Assembly (NCBI GenBank): GCA_964518595.1
Contig: CAZFHA010000011.1
Location: forward strand, 1 to 64,000
Length of the DNA stretch: 64,000 nt
Direction of reading: 5' to 3'
Source of the DNA: CAZFHA01 sp964518595
GTDB taxonomy: Bacteria > Bacillota > Clostridia > Saccharofermentanales > Saccharofermentanaceae
Shown: positions 61,754 to 64,000 of the stretch, in pieces
Layout of the letters: each line of letters starts with the position of its first letter
How positions within the stretch are numbered: the stretch's first letter is position 1
Position numbers and translations under genes: made by a program
Notes under the pieces: model-generated
What the model was told of the DNA's origin: nothing
The model's input: only the letters and a program-made list of their open reading frames with translations
Database searches by the model: none

Positions 61754-62599
61754 TCATAACTTAATCGCTCCGGCAGTGAGGCCGCTCATAAAGGATCGCA
61801 TGGAGAAAAAGAAAGCAATTAGGAGTGGCAAAGCCGCCAAAGCATAACCGGCAATCAACATGCCATAATCCTGCCCTACCGCTTTTGAAAGCTTAAAGAT
61901 AGCAATAGTAATTGTGCGTTTATCCTGATCCAAAAGCGTAACTAAAGGCCAAATAAAATCATTCCAGATAAAAAGCACTACATTTAGGGACATCAGAGCA
62001 ACCATGGGTTTTAGAAGGGGTAAAGCCAAGCGAAAAAAGATCGTAATTTCTTTAGCTCCGTCAATACGCATAGCTTCAAATAATTCACGTGGTTGCTGAT
62101 CTACAAAGGTTTTCATGACAAACACCCAAAAGGGCTGAGATGTGCCCAGACAGAACAAGACAATGACCAAAGCCGAGTTTAGCAGTCCTAAGCGGCTGGC
62201 CAATACGTAAGAGGGTACGAGACTCATAACACCGGGCAAAAACATTTTGGCAAATAAGAGCAAAAAAAGAATGCGGCGAAAGGGAAAGCGCAGTACGCTG
62301 AAAGCATAACCAGCCAAGGCCGAAGCAATTACCGTTACAATGCAACTAGCAATAGCATAGTAAGCCGTATTAAAATAAAAAGGTGAAATGTAGGTAAAGG
62401 CACGGGCATAGTTTTCGAAATGCAAAGGAAAGGTGGGGTAGAAAAATTGATCCAGAATTTGATCTAAATCTTTTACCGAGCCGATCAATGTCAGATACAA
62501 AGGAAACAGTAGCAGTGCCAGCGTTAGAATCATGTAGAGGTTTTTCAGAATCTGGGACATGGACGGCATTTTGCGACGGCGCAATGGAATCTCACTCAT
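61754..62599 (-). CDS. Carbohydrate ABC transporter permease, MalG-type
   Basis: Second membrane subunit of a carbohydrate uptake transporter-1 system, 281 residues. Six hydrophobic segments are visible; EAMRIDGAKEITIFFRLALPLLKP (about 176-199) is the EAA loop that contacts the ATPase, with the canonical ExxRIDGA. GGGAGGT precedes the ATG. It follows the MalF-type gene by 12 nt. No ATPase gene is in the locus; such operons commonly borrow a shared MsmK-like ATPase. Oligosaccharide imported here would feed the downstream hydrolases. Confidence 0.93.
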   Translation of the reverse strand: MSEIPLRRRKMPSMSQILKNLYMILTLALLLFPLYLTLIGSVKDLDQILDQFFYPTFPLHFENYARAFTYISPFYFNTAYYAIASCIVTVIASALAGYAFSVLRFPFRRILFLLLFAKMFLPGVMSLVPSYVLASRLGLLNSALVIVLFCLGTSQPFWVFVMKTFVDQQPRELFEAMRIDGAKEITIFFRLALPLLKPMVALMSLNVVLFIWNDFIWPLVTLLDQDKRTITIAIFKLSKAVGQDYGMLIAGYALAALPLLIAFFFSMRSFMSGLTAGAIKL

Positions 62600-62611
62600 A
62601 ATTACCTCCCT

Positions 62612-63613
62612 CTATTCGCCGGACTTTATAAATTTCATCGTAAGTAATGAAATAGTCAGAGCAATCACAAAAAGTATCAATCCCAAAGCATAGGAATAAC
62701 CATAATCCGGTGAACCGGTATTGGGAAAGGCCTTTAAATACATAAGTAGTCCGGGCGTTATAATACCGGAATGGACGGAGCTATTATAAAAAATCAGCTG
62801 CTGGCTGTAGGCCGTAATAGCCGCAACAATCACCCCGATTAGTGCCAATTTGAATTGTCCCAGAATTAAAGGAAACTCTAACTTATAGAATTTTCTAATC
62901 GGTCCCACGCCATCCAAAGAAGCTGACTCCCAAACAGAATCAGAAATACCATTAAGCCCACCCAGATAAATAAGGGCGGTATTGGCCGATACAAAAGGGA
63001 CTGAGGTTAACAGAATTGTCCACTTAATCAGATCGGGATTTCCTAAAAACTGAATGCGACTTAAACCCATATTTTGTAAAAGAGTATTAATGGCACCAAA
63101 GTCATAACCTAAAATAAAAATCCACATCAAGGTAAATACCAATCCGGGAACTACCATGGGTAGGCAAAGCATTACCCGGTAGGCATATTGCAATTTGGGC
63201 TTTTTAATACGAAAAAGCACCACACAGCAGATAATAGTAGGCAACATTAAAAGCAAACCGGCAATAAGAAAAAACATCATATTACCTAAAGAACTGTGAA
63301 ATTCCTTATCCGACAGTACCCGAGCAAAATTATTAAAACCCACGAAAACCGGTGTGGGATTTCGCTTGCTCCAGGTAAAAAAAGATTTGATAATGCCGTC
63401 AAACATAGGAATCCAGTCAAAGGTAATGTTGCTTGCTACCGCCGGTAAAATAAATAGCAAACCAATCAAAGAGGTAAGGCTAAAGACTTTTTTAAAAATT
63501 TTCTTGTCCTTAATATCCTTTTCATCTACATCTAAGGTGTAGATCAGAAACCTGAACCAGAGATTAGCTTTGACTTTGGCTTCTGCTTTTTTACTACTAG
63601 GTTCCTTTGCCAT
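62612..63613 (-). CDS. Carbohydrate ABC transporter permease, MalF-type
   Basis: First membrane subunit of the importer, 333 residues. A basic N-terminus (MAKEPSSKKAEAKVK) is followed by about seven hydrophobic segments, and ESASLDGVGPIRKFYKLEFPLI (about 231) is the EAA loop, with E-S-A-S-L-D-G-V in place of EAAxxDGA. ATG 63613 follows GAGGAG by 6 nt; the TTG at 63619 lies inside that spacing. Upstream lies the binding-protein gene, separated by a stable hairpin. Confidence 0.92.
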   Translation of the reverse strand: MAKEPSSKKAEAKVKANLWFRFLIYTLDVDEKDIKDKKIFKKVFSLTSLIGLLFILPAVASNITFDWIPMFDGIIKSFFTWSKRNPTPVFVGFNNFARVLSDKEFHSSLGNMMFFLIAGLLLMLPTIICCVVLFRIKKPKLQYAYRVMLCLPMVVPGLVFTLMWIFILGYDFGAINTLLQNMGLSRIQFLGNPDLIKWTILLTSVPFVSANTALIYLGGLNGISDSVWESASLDGVGPIRKFYKLEFPLILGQFKLALIGVIVAAITAYSQQLIFYNSSVHSGIITPGLLMYLKAFPNTGSPDYGYSYALGLILFVIALTISLLTMKFIKSGE

Positions 63614-63671
63614 TTCCAACTCCTCACAATGATAACCATTCCTTTATTTCATAGGCTTGGGGCGGCGACAA

Positions 63672-63704
63672 GTTGGCGAACCTGCCCCAAGCAGGTTCAC
63701 CAAC
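63672..63704 (-). other. Stable stem-loop between binding-protein and permease genes
   Basis: A 13-bp stem (63672-63685 with 63691-63704, one A-C mismatch) with a 5-nt loop and no T-run lies 14 nt after the binding-protein stop. Such stem-loops after solute-binding genes stabilise the upstream message, giving more binding protein than permease. Confidence 0.65.
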
Positions 63705-63717
63705 CAAGTCAAAGGAG

Positions 63718-64000
63718 TTACTCTCTGACCTTCAAATCCCCAGTTAGATTAAAGAAGTAGTCTCGATAAAGGGTCAGCCTTAATTCAGCAAAGGCCAAGG
63801 CCCGTTCTTTATCCGTCTTAGTCGTTTCATCCGCCGCCTCCAGTTCTGTTTGAGCTGTAGGTACCGCAGCTTCTAAGTCTGCCAAAGGTGGAATATCATT
63901 AACCCATTCCGGGTGAGAAATTGCGTCAACAGTTCCTTGCCATTCAGCTTCGCCTTTAAGGAATTTCATCATTTCAATGTCCCAGCCGCTTTTTCCCCAT
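63718..64000 (-). CDS. C-terminal end of a carbohydrate ABC substrate-binding protein (partial)
   Basis: The frame is open to the window edge, so only about the last 93 residues are seen. SGWDIEMMKFLKGEAEWQGTVDAISHPEWVNDIPPL and RALAFAELRLTLYRDYFFNL match the C-terminal helices of large CUT1-type binding proteins. An internal ATG at 63972 is not the true start. Position directly upstream of the MalF/MalG-type genes supports the call. Only the 3' end is present, so the lipobox and ligand cannot be judged. Confidence 0.72.
   Translation of the reverse strand, partial: WGKSGWDIEMMKFLKGEAEWQGTVDAISHPEWVNDIPPLADLEAAVPTAQTELEAADETTKTDKERALAFAELRLTLYRDYFFNLTGDLKVRE

Noticed and set aside
1..64000. 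Transposons, integrases, prophage genes, tRNA or rRNA genes
   Set aside because: No transposase, recombinase, phage structural or tRNA-like cloverleaf sequence was recognised on either strand by reading; a tRNA scan would settle the last point.

Overview
The window reads as a chromosomal segment of a low-to-moderate G+C Gram-positive anaerobe (Bacillota, most likely class Clostridia). The signs are strong AGGAGG-type ribosome sites with frequent GTG and TTG starts, a SipW/TasA secretion system, an IPKTG-type wall-anchor signal, a lipobox solute-binding protein, and a long run of plant-glycan genes with a sugar ABC importer. The genus cannot be fixed from sequence alone. I saw no tRNA, rRNA, CRISPR array, phage genes or insertion sequence. 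Nearly all DNA is coding.

Region 1 (1-5.6 kb) holds a NitT/TauT-type ABC importer behind a consensus promoter, a DUF1801 protein, a Cof-type HAD phosphatase, and a secreted protein with Asp-box (BNR) repeats. Region 2 (5.7-12.1 kb) is one surface operon read leftward: a von Willebrand A (vWA) protein, the signal peptidase SipW, three TasA/camelysin-like fibre proteins, the collapsed remnant of a fourth, and a protein with an LARTG-like anchor. Region 3 (12.2-14 kb) has a corrinoid adenosyltransferase and an unknown membrane protein.

Region 4 (14.1-27 kb) is a divergent unit. A DeoR-type repressor and lipoate-protein ligase point left. A SorE-like dehydrogenase, a SorD-like SDR, the E2, E3 and fused E1 of a 2-oxo-acid dehydrogenase complex, a PHP phosphoesterase and a class II aldolase point right. 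The ligase would lipoylate the E2. This looks like a self-contained catabolic pathway in which a (probably phosphorylated) sugar or polyol is oxidised, cleaved, and its 2-oxo-acid product turned into an acyl-CoA. The substrate is unknown.

Region 5 (27-30 kb) is a tightly coupled trio: a DUF350-like membrane protein, a glutathionylspermidine-synthase-like ATP-grasp ligase and an unrecognised protein. Region 6 (30.1-38.7 kb) is a giant 2863-residue wall-anchored protein with 24 copies of an approximately 82-residue helical repeat. Its promoter carries the same 24-nt direct-repeat element (AAATTTCACA-N5-TTCACTTTT) as the vWA/TasA operon, so the two surface systems are probably co-regulated. A chloramphenicol-acetyltransferase-like gene and a HipA-like kinase follow on the plus strand.

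Region 7 (41-64 kb) is a 23-kb one-direction glycoside-utilisation locus: a sugar ABC importer (the binding protein runs off the window), a GH20/GH67-like protein, a heparinase-like protein, a HEAT-repeat protein, a nitrilase, GH116, an MFS transporter, two Gfo/Idh/MocA oxidoreductases, a URO-D-like protein, GH31, an Old-Yellow-Enzyme-type reductase with an Fe-S motif, an SDR, a fumarate-reductase-like flavoprotein and a GHL6-type hydrolase. The mix of glycosidases with redox enzymes that act on ketones and enones suggests processing of plant glycosides, possibly including their non-sugar part.
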